34,794 bases of DNA from AC-69 sp036519575 (GTDB lineage: Bacteria; Actinomycetota; UBA4738; HRBIN12), in assembly GCA_036519575.1 (NCBI GenBank), contig DATDKZ010000252.1, positions 1 to 34,794 on the forward strand, written 5' to 3'. Positions 23,995 through 32,166 of this stretch are shown here, piece after piece. Under the pieces are notes generated by a model. That model had not been told where the DNA came from, did not search any database, and saw nothing but the letters and a program-made list of their open reading frames with translations. Made by a program: the position numbers and the translations under genes. Position 1 is the first letter of the stretch. Every line of letters begins with the position of its first letter.

Positions 23995-25449
23995 CTACAG
24001 TCCCAGGTCCTCGGTCCAGTCCCAGGTCTCCATGTTCTCCTTGATCCTGGCCAGGAACTGGGAGGCCAGCGCGCCGTCGATCACCCGGTGATCCCACGAC
24101 ATCGAGACGTACACCATGTGCCGGACGGCGATGGCGTCGTCGATGACCACCGGCCGCTTCACCACGGCGTCGAACGCGAGGATGCCGGTCTGGGGCTGAT
24201 TGATGATCGGGACCGAGAGAATGGAGCCGAACGGGCCGGGGTTCGTGATGGTGAACGTCCCCTCGTGGACCTCGTCGGGCTTCAGCCGACGGGCACGGGC
24301 TCGCGTCGCGAGGTCGTTGACGGCCCGGGCCAGGCCGATGAGGTTCATCCCGTCGGCCCCTTTCACCACGGGAACGATCAGACCCTGGTCGTACGAGACG
24401 GCGATCCCCAGGTTGACGTAGTGCTTGACCACGATCTCCTCGCCACGGAGCTCGCTATTCACCAGGGGATTCGCCAGGAGTGCATCGACCACCGCCCGGG
24501 CAAGGAACGGCATGTAGGTCAGGTTGAATCCCTCTCGGGCTGTGAACGCCTCCTTCGCCGCGGAACGGATGCGGGCGATCTTCTCCATGTCGACCTCGAC
24601 CATGTTCCACGCCCTGGCGGAGACCTGGAGGCTCCGGGTCATGTGCTCGGCGATGGCCTTTCGAACGACGGTCATGGGGACGACTTCCTCACCGCCACGG
24701 GCGGCGGCAGGAGCCGGAGCGACCTGGGGCTCGGGGACCGTCTCCGGAGCCGGCGCGGCTGGGGTCGTGGCGGGAGCCGGCGCCGGCGCTATCGGTCCCG
24801 CAGCAAGCCGCGGAGCCGCCGTCTCGCGCGACACGGCGAACGCCATGACGTCGTTCTTCGTGATCCGGCCGCCGGTTCCGGTCCCGATCACCTGTGAGAG
24901 GTCGACGCCGTTCTCCTCGGCGAGGCGCCGGACGAGCGGCGAGATGATCTGGCTCCTCGGCCCCCGGTCGGCTATCTGCCCTGCCGGCGCAGGTGCGGCT
25001 GGCGCCACTGATGGGGCGGGAGCAGCTGGAGGGGGTGCAGCGACCGGCGGCGCGGGTGCTCGCTCGGGAGTTGGCGCAGCAGGGGCCGGCGCGGAGCCGG
25101 GCCCTGCCCCAGGCTGTGGCTCAGATCCGGTCGCCGCTGGCGCTTGGGGTGGGGCCGACTGTTGGGCAGTGTCCGGCGCAGCGCCGGCTCCCGCTGATTC
25201 TCCGGCAGGTGCCCCCGCGCCGTCGATCTCGGCGATGGGGGTCTTCACCGACACGGTCTGCCCCTCCTGCACCAGGATCTTCGTCAGCGTCCCGGCGGCG
25301 GGGGACGGGACTTCGGTGTCAACCTTGTCCGTGGAGATCTCGAAGAGCGGCTCATCCTGGTCAACGTGGTCGCCTTCCTGCTTCAGCCACTTGGTGATGG
25401 TCCCCTCGACGACGGTCTCGCCGAGCTGCGGCATGGTCACGGTGGTCAT
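23995..25449 (-). CDS. 2-oxoacid dehydrogenase E2, dihydrolipoamide acyltransferase
   Basis: A 484-residue core subunit that receives the acyl group from E1 on a lipoyl arm and passes it to CoA. One N-terminal lipoyl domain (1-77) carries Lys42 in STDKVDTE. A Pro/Ala-rich linker (about 78-165) leads to the subunit-binding domain (167-203, ISPLVRRLAEENGVDLSQV). A second Pro/Ala linker (about 205-250) precedes the catalytic domain with His454 and Asp458 in SWDHRVIDGA. ATG 25449 has GGGAGGG upstream at short spacing. It is preceded by an E1 alpha/beta pair and followed by lipB. As the only E2 in the window it may serve both E1 pairs. The linker type is branched-chain/SucB-like, so the acyl substrate stays open. 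Confidence 0.93.
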   Translation of the reverse strand: MTTVTMPQLGETVVEGTITKWLKQEGDHVDQDEPLFEISTDKVDTEVPSPAAGTLTKILVQEGQTVSVKTPIAEIDGAGAPAGESAGAGAAPDTAQQSAPPQAPAATGSEPQPGAGPGSAPAPAAPTPERAPAPPVAAPPPAAPAPSVAPAAPAPAGQIADRGPRSQIISPLVRRLAEENGVDLSQVIGTGTGGRITKNDVMAFAVSRETAAPRLAAGPIAPAPAPATTPAAPAPETVPEPQVAPAPAAARGGEEVVPMTVVRKAIAEHMTRSLQVSARAWNMVEVDMEKIARIRSAAKEAFTAREGFNLTYMPFLARAVVDALLANPLVNSELRGEEIVVKHYVNLGIAVSYDQGLIVPVVKGADGMNLIGLARAVNDLATRARARRLKPDEVHEGTFTITNPGPFGSILSVPIINQPQTGILAFDAVVKRPVVIDDAIAVRHMVYVSMSWDHRVIDGALASQFLARIKENMETWDWTEDLGL

Positions 25450-25468
25450 GAGCCCTCCCGGGAGATCG

Positions 25469-26515
25469 TTACCACGCGGACAGCTTCTCCACCGCGGCCT
25501 CGATGTCGGCCACCTGTGGCAGATACGCGTCCTCGAGGGGCGGTGAGAACGGGACCGGCACGTTCGGCGGGGCGAGGCGCATCACCGGCGCATCGAGGTG
25601 CTGGAAGCCCTCTTCGGCGATCATCGCCGCAACCTCGGCCCCGACCCCCAGGAACCGGTGGCTCTCGTATAGGACCAGCGCCCGGCTTGTCTTCTCCACC
25701 GACTTCAGGATGGTCTCCGTGTCGAGTGGGTGCACCGTGCGAAGATCCACCACCTCGACGGCGACGCCCTTCTGGGAGAGGTTCTCGGCCGCCTCGAGCG
25801 CCAGGTGCACCATCATCCCGTACGTCACGATCGACACGTCGGTGCCATCGCGCTGTACCTTGGCCCGCCCGATGGGGACGAGGAAGTCCGGTTCCTCGGG
25901 GACGACCTCCTTGATCCGCCGGTAGATCCACTTGTGTTCGAAGAACACGCACGGGTTGTCGTCGCGCACGGCCGATTTCAGCAACCCCTTGGCGTCGGAG
26001 GGGAAGGCCGGGCAGAGCACCTTCATCCCTGGAGCGTGAGCGAACCACGGCTCGGGGTTGGTGGAGTGGAAAGAGCTCGCCCGCACGCCGCCGCCGGATG
26101 GCCCGCGAAGGACGATCGGCAGGGGGACGCCGGAGCGATAGTGATAACGGGCCGCTGCGGTCACGATCTCGTCGAAGCCGGACGTCATGAAGTCGGCGTA
26201 CTGGAACTCGGCGACGGGGCGGAAGCCCTCCATCGCCGAACCGATGGCCATGCCGACGATGGTCTCCTCCGCGATCGGGGTGTCCATCACGCGTTCGGGG
26301 CCGAATCGGTCGATGAACCCCTCGGTCACCTTGAACGCCCCACCGTAGGCGCCGATGTCCTCGCCGAGGAGGTACACGCGCTCGTCGCGGTCCATCTCCT
26401 CCCACAGCGCTTCGGCGATGGCGACGAGGTAGGTGGCCTCTCCGGCCTCCGTTCGCTTCCCACGGGGCTCTGCCCCGTGCCCGGCCGCCCCCGATTCCAC
26501 TTGTGCCGTCGCCAT
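25469..26515 (-). CDS. 2-oxoacid dehydrogenase E1 beta subunit (second pair)
   Basis: A 348-residue E1 beta with LLGEDIGAYGGAFKVTEGF, VAEFQYADFMTSGFDEI, PIVLRGPSGGGVRASSFHSTNPE, HKWIYRR and DLRTVHPLDTETI. A short disordered N-terminal extension (about 1-30) precedes the domain. ATG 26515 overlaps the stop of the E1 alpha gene as TGATG (one shared base), showing translational coupling. It resembles the product of 19524-20510 in domain order but clearly differs in sequence, so this is an old duplication rather than a recent copy. The substrate (pyruvate, branched-chain keto acid or acetoin) cannot be settled from sequence. Confidence 0.92.
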   Translation of the reverse strand: MATAQVESGAAGHGAEPRGKRTEAGEATYLVAIAEALWEEMDRDERVYLLGEDIGAYGGAFKVTEGFIDRFGPERVMDTPIAEETIVGMAIGSAMEGFRPVAEFQYADFMTSGFDEIVTAAARYHYRSGVPLPIVLRGPSGGGVRASSFHSTNPEPWFAHAPGMKVLCPAFPSDAKGLLKSAVRDDNPCVFFEHKWIYRRIKEVVPEEPDFLVPIGRAKVQRDGTDVSIVTYGMMVHLALEAAENLSQKGVAVEVVDLRTVHPLDTETILKSVEKTSRALVLYESHRFLGVGAEVAAMIAEEGFQHLDAPVMRLAPPNVPVPFSPPLEDAYLPQVADIEAAVEKLSAW

Positions 26516-27573
26516 CAGCCCGTTCCTCCCTCGCGGGAGGGTTCGCCCTGCCAGTACCCGTCCTCCACCCACAGGCCCCTGGTTACGTCGGAAGGCACGG
26601 GGAACGGCGACGCCTGCGCGAACTCGTACCCCTCGTCGAACTGTCGCTCGATGCGCTCTTGGATCCGCTTGACCACCTCTGCGTCGACGACCTCGTGAGC
26701 CAGGAGGAGCTCCTCGAACCGCTTCACGGGATCCTTGTGCTGCATGTACTCCTCGAGCATCTCCTTGGGGACGTACTTCGCCGGATCGTGCCCGGCGTGG
26801 CCGCGCCAACGAAGCGACACCGATTCGATCAAGGTCGGTCCCTCGCCGGCTCGCGCCCGGTCCACGGCCTGCAGCGCCACGCGGTACACGTCGAGCACGT
26901 CGGCCCCGTCCACCCGGACTCCAGGGAACCCGTACGCGACCGCCCGCTCCGCCACCGTGGGGACGGCGAACTCGAGTGGGTTCGGGGTCGAGTAGGCCCA
27001 CAGGTTGTTGTTCACCACCCACACAACGGGGAGCCGATGGACGGCCGAGACGTTCAACGCCTCGTGCCACCGGCCGTTCGAGGTGGCCCCCTCGCCGCAG
27101 ATGGCCATGGCCACCCGCTGTTCCCCGCGTCGCTTGTAGGCGAGCGCAGCGCCGCACGCGATCGGGTAGGCGAGCGGGAGGTGGGAGACCGGGGTCCACG
27201 TCTTGTGGCCGAGCCAGTCGCCCACGTGGCTGTTGCCGTCGCGACCCCTGGTGAACCCGTCGATCCGGCCCCAGTACTGCGCCATCACGCGGTTCAGATC
27301 CAGGCCCTTCGTGAGCTGGGCCGAGAGGTCCCGGTGGGTGGGGAACAGGGAGTCGTCCTCGCGAAGCGTGTATGCCACGCCGACGTGTGTCCCCTCCTGG
27401 CCGCGTCCCGAGTAGATCGCCCCCGGCAACCGACCCTGCCGGTATAGCGCCTCGATCCGCTCGTCGAAGTACCGGCACAGCTTGAGCTTGTACAGGACGT
27501 CCTTCAGCTGGGCGTCGGACAGCCCGACCCGCCAGTCCGCTTCGGCCTGCTTCTCGGATACTTCGGTCGCCAT
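26515..27573 (-). CDS. 2-oxoacid dehydrogenase E1 alpha subunit (second pair)
   Basis: A 352-residue thiamine-diphosphate-binding subunit, with the cofactor motif from CGEGATSNGRWHEA to VVNNN and the E1 alpha entry block YRQGRLPGAIYSGRGQEG. The loop after it reads RWRGHAGHDPAKY, lacking the SDDDDRTYR of the other alpha subunit, which is closer to pyruvate/acetoin-type or divergent E1 alphas. ATG 27573 follows the lpd stop by 10 bp. It forms the lpd-E1alpha-E1beta-E2-lipB transcript unit. A complete complex (E1, E2, E3) plus a lipoylation enzyme is thus made from one message. The substrate is uncertain. Confidence 0.92.
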   Translation of the reverse strand: MATEVSEKQAEADWRVGLSDAQLKDVLYKLKLCRYFDERIEALYRQGRLPGAIYSGRGQEGTHVGVAYTLREDDSLFPTHRDLSAQLTKGLDLNRVMAQYWGRIDGFTRGRDGNSHVGDWLGHKTWTPVSHLPLAYPIACGAALAYKRRGEQRVAMAICGEGATSNGRWHEALNVSAVHRLPVVWVVNNNLWAYSTPNPLEFAVPTVAERAVAYGFPGVRVDGADVLDVYRVALQAVDRARAGEGPTLIESVSLRWRGHAGHDPAKYVPKEMLEEYMQHKDPVKRFEELLLAHEVVDAEVVKRIQERIERQFDEGYEFAQASPFPVPSDVTRGLWVEDGYWQGEPSREGGTG

Positions 27574-27583
27574 GGGGGCCCCC

Positions 27584-28975
27584 TCAGGCGGTGTGTAAGG
27601 GCTTGCCGGCGAGCGCGAGGTGGGCCTCGCCGATGGCCTCGGACAGTGTGGGGTGTGGGTGGATCAAGGCCGCCACCTCGGCGGGGACCGCCTCCCAGTT
27701 GGTGATGAGCATGGCCTCGGCGATGAGGTCTGTGACGTGAGGCCCCACCATGTGGATCCCGAGCACCGGCCCCCCGTCCTTGTCGGCGATCACCTTCACG
27801 ATGCCGCCTTCGCCGACGATGTTTGCCTTGCCGATGGCCTGGAAGCTGAGCCTTTCCACGTTGACCTCGTGTCCCCGTTCCACCGCCTGGGCCTCGGTCA
27901 GCCCGACCGATGCCACCTCAGGGGTGCAGTAGGTGACCCGCGGGATCCCGGCGTAGTCGATCTCGGGCACCTCGATCCCGGCGATCCGTTCGGCGACGGC
28001 GATCCCCTCGGTGAAGGCGACGTGCGCGAGCTGGAGCGGCGTCGCGGCGACGTCGCCCACGGCCCAGACATGCGGGGCCGTGGTGTGGAGCTGACCCTCC
28101 ACCTTGACGAACCCCCGGTCGAGCTCGACGCCCGCTTGCTCCGCCTCGAGGCCGTCGGTCACCGGACCTCTTCCAACGGCCACCAGGCATACGTCGGCGG
28201 TGACCGTCTTGCTCTCTCCGGCCCGCTCGTAGACGACCTTGACCCCATCGCCGACCTCGTCGATCGACTTCACACGTGCGCTGGCGAAGGCCTGGATTCC
28301 GCGCTTGCGGAACGCCCGTCCGAGCTCCTTGGAGATGTCCTCGTCCTCGAGAGGCGCGATCCGTTGGAGCGCCTCGAGGACCGTTACCTCCGCCCCGAGC
28401 GAGCGGTACAGCGACGCGAACTCCAGGCCCACCGCACCGGCCCCGATGACCACAGCAGACGTGGGGATCGAGGGATAGGTGAGCGCCTGATCGCTGGTGA
28501 TGATCCGGTCGGTGATGGACACGCCGGGCAGCAGTCTGGGCGACGAGCCGGTGGCGATGACGACATCGGCCGCGGAGATCTCGTTGCCTTCCACCGACAC
28601 GGAGGTACCGGATCGAAGGACGGCCGTCCCTTGCACGACATTCACCTTTCGAGCCTTGATGAGCGACGTGAGGCCGGAGACGAGCTTGTCGACCATGCGA
28701 TCCTCGAAGGCCTTGACCGCGTCCCAGTCGGCAGAGCCGCTCGCCTTCACACCCCATTCCTCCGCCCGGTTGACGGTATCGAGGACCTCGGCCGATCGAA
28801 GCAGCGCCTTGGTGGGGATGCATCCCCGGAGCAAGCAGGTCCCGCCCAGCCTGCCGTCGCGTTCGACGAGGACCACGCGCTTGCCCAGTTCCGCCGACCG
28901 CAAGGCGCAGGAGTACCCTCCGGTCCCCGAGCCGATCACCACGACGTCGTAGGCATCAGCCATCCGAACGGCCAT
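27584..28975 (-). CDS. lpd: Dihydrolipoyl dehydrogenase (E3)
   Basis: A 463-residue FAD flavoprotein that reoxidises dihydrolipoyl groups and reduces NAD. The FAD-binding motif GSGTGG (15-20), redox-active disulfide Cys47 and Cys52 (GGTCLLRGCIPTK), NAD-binding GAGAVGLE, the second FAD block VWAVGDV, and the C-terminal His-Glu pair in HPHPTLSEAIGEAH are all present. ATG 28975 is used; ATG 28963 is the alternative. The reading frame stays open far upstream through gcvT's opposite strand, but that part is not protein-like. It heads the transcript with the second E1 pair, E2 and lipB and is divergent from gcvT, so it can also serve as the L protein of glycine cleavage. Confidence 0.95.
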   Translation of the reverse strand: MAVRMADAYDVVVIGSGTGGYSCALRSAELGKRVVLVERDGRLGGTCLLRGCIPTKALLRSAEVLDTVNRAEEWGVKASGSADWDAVKAFEDRMVDKLVSGLTSLIKARKVNVVQGTAVLRSGTSVSVEGNEISAADVVIATGSSPRLLPGVSITDRIITSDQALTYPSIPTSAVVIGAGAVGLEFASLYRSLGAEVTVLEALQRIAPLEDEDISKELGRAFRKRGIQAFASARVKSIDEVGDGVKVVYERAGESKTVTADVCLVAVGRGPVTDGLEAEQAGVELDRGFVKVEGQLHTTAPHVWAVGDVAATPLQLAHVAFTEGIAVAERIAGIEVPEIDYAGIPRVTYCTPEVASVGLTEAQAVERGHEVNVERLSFQAIGKANIVGEGGIVKVIADKDGGPVLGIHMVGPHVTDLIAEAMLITNWEAVPAEVAALIHPHPTLSEAIGEAHLALAGKPLHTA

Positions 28976-28997
28976 GTTACCGCCGCCGTCGCATCCG

Positions 28998-29003
28998 TAG
29001 GAT
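28998..29003 (+). promoter_or_regulatory. Candidate -10 element of gcvT (leaderless)
   Basis: TAGGAT ending 6 nt before ATG 29010, the same hexamer and spacing class as the bactofilin-like gene. The lpd start codon is only 22 bp away on the other strand. Confidence 0.5.
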
Positions 29004-29009
29004 GCAGCC

Positions 29010-30116
29010 ATGCACTCGGGGGACCTGCTCCGAACGCCACTGGAGGAGGTCCATCGCGACCTCGGCGCGAAGATCGGTGCGTTCGCCGGATGGGCGATGC
29101 CCATCGAGTACGAGGGGACCGTCTCCGAGCATCTCGCCGTCCGCGAGCGGGTTGGCCTGTTCGACCTGAGCCACCTGGGCAAGGTGGACGTGGCGGGTCC
29201 CGGTGCCCTGCCGCTCCTCCAGCAGACCCTGACCAACGACCACTCGAGGCTCCCGATCGGCCGTGCCCTGTACAACCTGGTCCTGAACGACCGGGGAGGC
29301 GTCGAGGAGGACCTGATCGCCTTCCGGTTCGCGCCGGACCGCTTCTTCCTTGTTCCGAACGCGACGAACACCGCCAAGGTGGTGGCCATCCTCCGGGAGC
29401 GAGCCTCGGAAGCCGACGTGGTGGAACAGGCGGGGTGGTGCTTCCTCGGGGTTCAGGGGCCGCGGTCTCGTGAGGTCGTTGGGGCGCTCTTCCCCGAGGC
29501 CGCCGACCTCCCGTTCATGGGTTGCACCGAGTCGGAGTACCGGGGGCGACGGCTCGTCCTCACTCGCTCCGGATACACCGGAGAGGTGGGGTTCGAACTG
29601 TTCACCGATGGCCTCTCCGGCCGGGGTCTGTGGACCGAGCTGATGGAGGCGGGAGAGCCGTTCCAGATTGAGCCCTGCGGGCTGGGGGCCCGCGACGTCC
29701 TCCGCCTGGAGATGGGCTATCCGCTATACGGGCAAGACCTGCTCCCAGAGCGAACGCCGCTCGAGGCCGGCCTGTCGTGGGCAGTGTCGTTCGACAAGGG
29801 ATCGTTTCGAGGCCGTGATGCGCTGGAGGGGCAGCGACGCGAGGGCGTCCACACCAGGCTGCGCGGATTGGTGACGCAAGGCCGCCGACACATCCCACGG
29901 GCCCATTGCGCGGTCCTCGCGGACGAGGCCCGGGTCGGGGAGGTCACGAGCGGGACGTTCTCACCCACCATCAAGCACGGGATCGCTCTCGCGTACCTGT
30001 CGCCGGCCGAGCGGTTCGAGCCGGGCACCGAGGTCCAGATCGATGTGCGAGGAAGGATCGGCCAGGCGCGCGTCGTGAAGCCTCCATTCGTCGATCGGAG
30101 CCCACGAGGGCGGTAA
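29010..30116 (+). CDS. gcvT: Glycine cleavage T-protein (aminomethyltransferase) family
   Basis: A 368-residue GcvT-fold protein. The family hallmarks are present: RTPLEEVHRDLGAKIGAFAGWAMPIEY at the N-terminus, RERVGLFDLSHLGKVDVAG, YNLVLNDRGGVEEDLIAFR with the folate-site acidic residues, RSGYTGEVGFELF, GLGARDVLRLEMGYPLYGQDL and the C-terminal VTSGTFSPTIKHGIALAYL. It transfers the aminomethyl group from lipoyl H protein to tetrahydrofolate. No gcvH or gcvP is in the window, so a YgfZ-like or other folate-dependent role remains possible, but length and motifs favour true GcvT. The start is supported by the leaderless -10 element. Its stop is 3 bp from the opposing lipoprotein stop. Confidence 0.92.
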   Translation: MHSGDLLRTPLEEVHRDLGAKIGAFAGWAMPIEYEGTVSEHLAVRERVGLFDLSHLGKVDVAGPGALPLLQQTLTNDHSRLPIGRALYNLVLNDRGGVEEDLIAFRFAPDRFFLVPNATNTAKVVAILRERASEADVVEQAGWCFLGVQGPRSREVVGALFPEAADLPFMGCTESEYRGRRLVLTRSGYTGEVGFELFTDGLSGRGLWTELMEAGEPFQIEPCGLGARDVLRLEMGYPLYGQDLLPERTPLEAGLSWAVSFDKGSFRGRDALEGQRREGVHTRLRGLVTQGRRHIPRAHCAVLADEARVGEVTSGTFSPTIKHGIALAYLSPAERFEPGTEVQIDVRGRIGQARVVKPPFVDRSPRGR

Positions 30117-30119
30117 GGC

Positions 30120-30821
30120 TTACGAGGCGCGCGCGGCCGCGATGAAGTCCGAGACGCTGTCTCCGCCGAACTCCGTTCCGCGGACGAGGGTGTCTAGGGC
30201 CGCCGCCGCCCCCGGCTCGTCACGCATGACGGCGACGATCATGTACAGCCCGGAGCTCGGGATGCCGACGGTCCGGACCGGGCCGTACCCGGGGGCGGCG
30301 ACGAAGTAGGCCCACCTCGTCGTCGCGTCGATGGTCTGGCACACGCCCTGGCCGATGGCCACGTAGTCGCCGGAAGAATCGGGCGGACCGTCTGCGAAGG
30401 AGGGCCGGTGATTAACCACCATCACGTGCTTCGTGGCTCTGCACTCGGGGGACCTGGTCAGCGCGTCGAAGGCCGATCCGGTGGCGGCCAGATAGTAGTA
30501 GTCGGATGGGACGCCGATCCGAGTGCCATCCACCCACATCGCGGCCATTCCCTCGATGGGAGCGCGGCCCGCAACCCAATCCCCGAGCTTGGGTGCGGCG
30601 ATGAACCCCTGTTGGGCGTCGCTGGCACCGGGGAAGAGCTGCGGATGCCATCGATCGGGGATCATGGCCGTCACGCCTCCGGCCTCGACCTCGGTGAACG
30701 GGCTCGGGGATTCGTGGATCCGCAGGATGGCGGGGCCGAGGGGGGGCGTCGAGCCCGCGGTCGCGTCGCGGCATCCCGCGGCGACCAGGGCGATGACCAG
30801 GCAGCCCACAATCTTCCGCAA
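30120..30821 (-). CDS. Putative lipoprotein of unknown function
   Basis: A 233-residue exported protein starting at TTG 30821 (MRKIVGCLVIALVAAGC), a short signal with Cys17 as acylation site. The body begins after a Pro-rich spacer with VEAGGVTAMIPDRWHP and continues as a mixed alpha+beta domain to the end. PDRW-type starts are seen in extracytoplasmic lipoproteins, but I recognise no family. No ATG or GTG lies at a suitable place: the frame upstream reads through the cobalamin-riboswitch region and is not protein-like. GTG at codon 5 is an alternative that would weaken the signal. A -10-like TATGCT at 30839-30844 lies 17 nt upstream, and GGGG just before TTG may serve as ribosome binding site. 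Confidence 0.65.
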   Translation of the reverse strand: MRKIVGCLVIALVAAGCRDATAGSTPPLGPAILRIHESPSPFTEVEAGGVTAMIPDRWHPQLFPGASDAQQGFIAAPKLGDWVAGRAPIEGMAAMWVDGTRIGVPSDYYYLAATGSAFDALTRSPECRATKHVMVVNHRPSFADGPPDSSGDYVAIGQGVCQTIDATTRWAYFVAAPGYGPVRTVGIPSSGLYMIVAVMRDEPGAAAALDTLVRGTEFGGDSVSDFIAAARAS

Positions 30822-30838
30822 CCCCGATTCCCCGACCG

Positions 30839-30844
30839 AGCATA
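30839..30844 (-). promoter_or_regulatory. Candidate -10 element of the 30120-30821 lipoprotein gene
   Basis: TATGCT on the minus strand, with a predicted leader of about 10 nt before TTG 30821. Confidence 0.3.
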
Positions 30845-30928
30845 GACCGGGTTGCGGATCCCTGCTAGCGCGGAAGGTCGTAGGCCGCCGCCCGGCATCG
30901 AGCATTCCCCCGGGCCTGGTCGGAAGGG

Positions 30929-30934
30929 TAGACT
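30929..30934 (+). promoter_or_regulatory. Candidate -10 element of the cobalamin-transport operon
   Basis: TAGACT, about 25 nt before the riboswitch core; the predicted transcript start is near 30941. The same hexamer is used at lipA, bkdA and the secreted-protein gene. Confidence 0.45.
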
Positions 30935-30958
30935 CACACGCCACAACTGCAGAGTTCG

Positions 30959-31171
30959 GTCCTCGAGGTGGCCCCGGCCGGCGGTTCCGGCGGGGGCCGG
31001 AGGCGGGGCGGGCGGATCCCGTCCCCGCGAAGAGGGAAGCCGGTGTGAGTCCGGCACGGTCGCGCCACTGTGACCGGGGAGCGATCCCGACGAGACCACT
31101 GGGTCCCATCCAGGGAACCCGGGAAGGGTCGGGGGAGCGGTGATCCGGAAGTCAGGAGACCTGCCCCGAGG
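30959..31171 (+). ncRNA. Cobalamin riboswitch
   Basis: The aptamer that binds coenzyme B12 or a related cobalamin and shuts off uptake genes. The B12 box is clear: GCCGGTGTGAGTCCGGCAC then GGTCGCGCCACTGTGA (31038-31073), and the 3' conserved block GGAAGTCAGGAGACCTGCC (31147-31165). CCTCG near 30961 can pair with CGAGG near 31167 to close P1. The 5' GC-rich stems lie at about 30967-31028. Ends are approximate. Confidence 0.95.
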
Positions 31172-31180
31172 TGAGCGAGT

Positions 31181-31204
31181 GTCGTCCTTCGCACGAAAGG
31201 AGAC
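31181..31204 (+). promoter_or_regulatory. Shine-Dalgarno-sequestering hairpin (riboswitch expression platform)
   Basis: GTC-g-TCCTT (31181-31189) can pair with AAGGAGAC (31197-31204), eight base pairs with one bulged G and a 7-nt loop. The paired strand contains AAGGAG, the ribosome binding site of ATG 31210. This points to translational control. There is no T-run for a terminator. Confidence 0.6.
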
Positions 31205-31209
31205 GCGCC

Positions 31210-32166
31210 ATGCGACTCACCAGATCCCGTACCCGCAGATCCATCGCCCTCGTGCTCGCACTGGTGACGGTGGCGTGTGCCCGCGGCGCCAGCACGGCGC
31301 CGCGCGCGTCGGACACGCCGGCGACCACGGGCGCGTCGTTCCCGGTCACGATCACCGACGACGACGGGGTGGCCGTCACGCTGGACGCGCCGCCCGAGCG
31401 GATCGTGACGTTCGCCCCCTCGGCCACAGAGATTGTCTTCGCCCTCGGGCTTGGGGACCGGCTGGTCGGGGTGGCGGGGGCATTCGACGACTATCCCGTG
31501 GCGGCGAAGGGCATCGATGAGATCGGCGGTGCCGGCGACTTCGGCGTGGACCCAAACATCGAGAAGGTCGTGTCGCTTCGTCCCGACCTGTTCCTCACGA
31601 TCGCAGGCGGTGATCAGTGGAAGGAGCGGCTGCGTGATCTCGGCGTGCCCGTGTTCACCACCGACTCCGCCGACCTCGCTGACGTGTTCCACGACATCGA
31701 GACCGTCGGGCAGTTGACCGGCACGGTCGGTGCCGCTGGAGCGATCGTGGCGAAGATGCAGGCGGCGGCGGCCGACGTCGAAGCGCGCGTCGAGGGCGAT
31801 CCCGCCGTGCGCTGCTTCTACGAGGTCTACTACCCGCCGCTCACCACCGTCGGACCGGATACCTTCATCGGAGACCTCCTCGGCCGGGCTGGCTGTCGTT
31901 CGGTCTCGGCTCGGGCCAGGAGCGACTATCCCCAGTGGTCGGTTGAGGATCTCGTCCGCCAGGATCCGGAGGTGTATCTCGTCTCCTCCGAGTCGGGGGC
32001 CACGCCCAAAGCCGTCGCTTCCCGGCCGGGCTTCGACGCAGTGGCGGCGATCGCCGCGGGACGCGTGATCCCCATCGATGCCGACCTGGTGAGCAGGCCG
32101 GGCCCGCGAGTGGTCGACGGGCTCCGGCTCCTCGCGCGGGCGCTGCATCCCGAGGCGTTCGCATGA
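31210..32166 (+). CDS. btuF: Cobalamin ABC transporter substrate-binding lipoprotein (BtuF-like)
   Basis: A 318-residue periplasmic-binding-type protein of the cobalamin/Fe-siderophore class. A lipoprotein-like signal ends at Cys23 (LVTVACARG; the lipobox is imperfect). The domain starts with the typical FPVTITDDDGVAVTLDAPPERIVTFAPSATEIVFALG, has GGAGDFGVDPNIEKVVSLRPDLFL, and closes with IAAGRVIPIDADLVSRPGPRVVDGLRLLA. Ligand class is given by the cobalamin riboswitch directly upstream. ATG 31210 has AAGGAG 8 nt upstream. Its stop overlaps btuC in an ATGA junction. Confidence 0.9.
   Translation: MRLTRSRTRRSIALVLALVTVACARGASTAPRASDTPATTGASFPVTITDDDGVAVTLDAPPERIVTFAPSATEIVFALGLGDRLVGVAGAFDDYPVAAKGIDEIGGAGDFGVDPNIEKVVSLRPDLFLTIAGGDQWKERLRDLGVPVFTTDSADLADVFHDIETVGQLTGTVGAAGAIVAKMQAAAADVEARVEGDPAVRCFYEVYYPPLTTVGPDTFIGDLLGRAGCRSVSARARSDYPQWSVEDLVRQDPEVYLVSSESGATPKAVASRPGFDAVAAIAAGRVIPIDADLVSRPGPRVVDGLRLLARALHPEAFA

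Noticed and set aside
24700..25230. Repetitive GC-rich stretches in the E2 gene as possible DNA repeats
   Set aside because: They are the Pro/Ala linkers of the E2 protein, a known flexible feature, not a DNA repeat array or CRISPR.
26516..27478. Upstream extension of the second E1 beta frame
   Set aside because: It overlaps the E1 alpha gene in another frame. The E1 beta domain begins after ATG 26515, which overlaps the E1 alpha stop in a coupled TGATG.
28976..29389. N-terminal extension of lpd
   Set aside because: The added residues are Arg/Ser-rich, run antisense to gcvT, and the FAD-binding motif begins close to ATG 28975 as in normal E3 proteins.
27620..29473. Long plus-strand open frame opposite lpd and over gcvT
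   Set aside because: It is antisense to a complete Lpd and out of frame with GcvT; the composition is not protein-like.
30822..31109. N-terminal extension of the 30120-30821 lipoprotein
   Set aside because: It would run antisense through the cobalamin riboswitch and bury the lipoprotein signal inside the protein; TTG 30821 gives a standard signal peptide.
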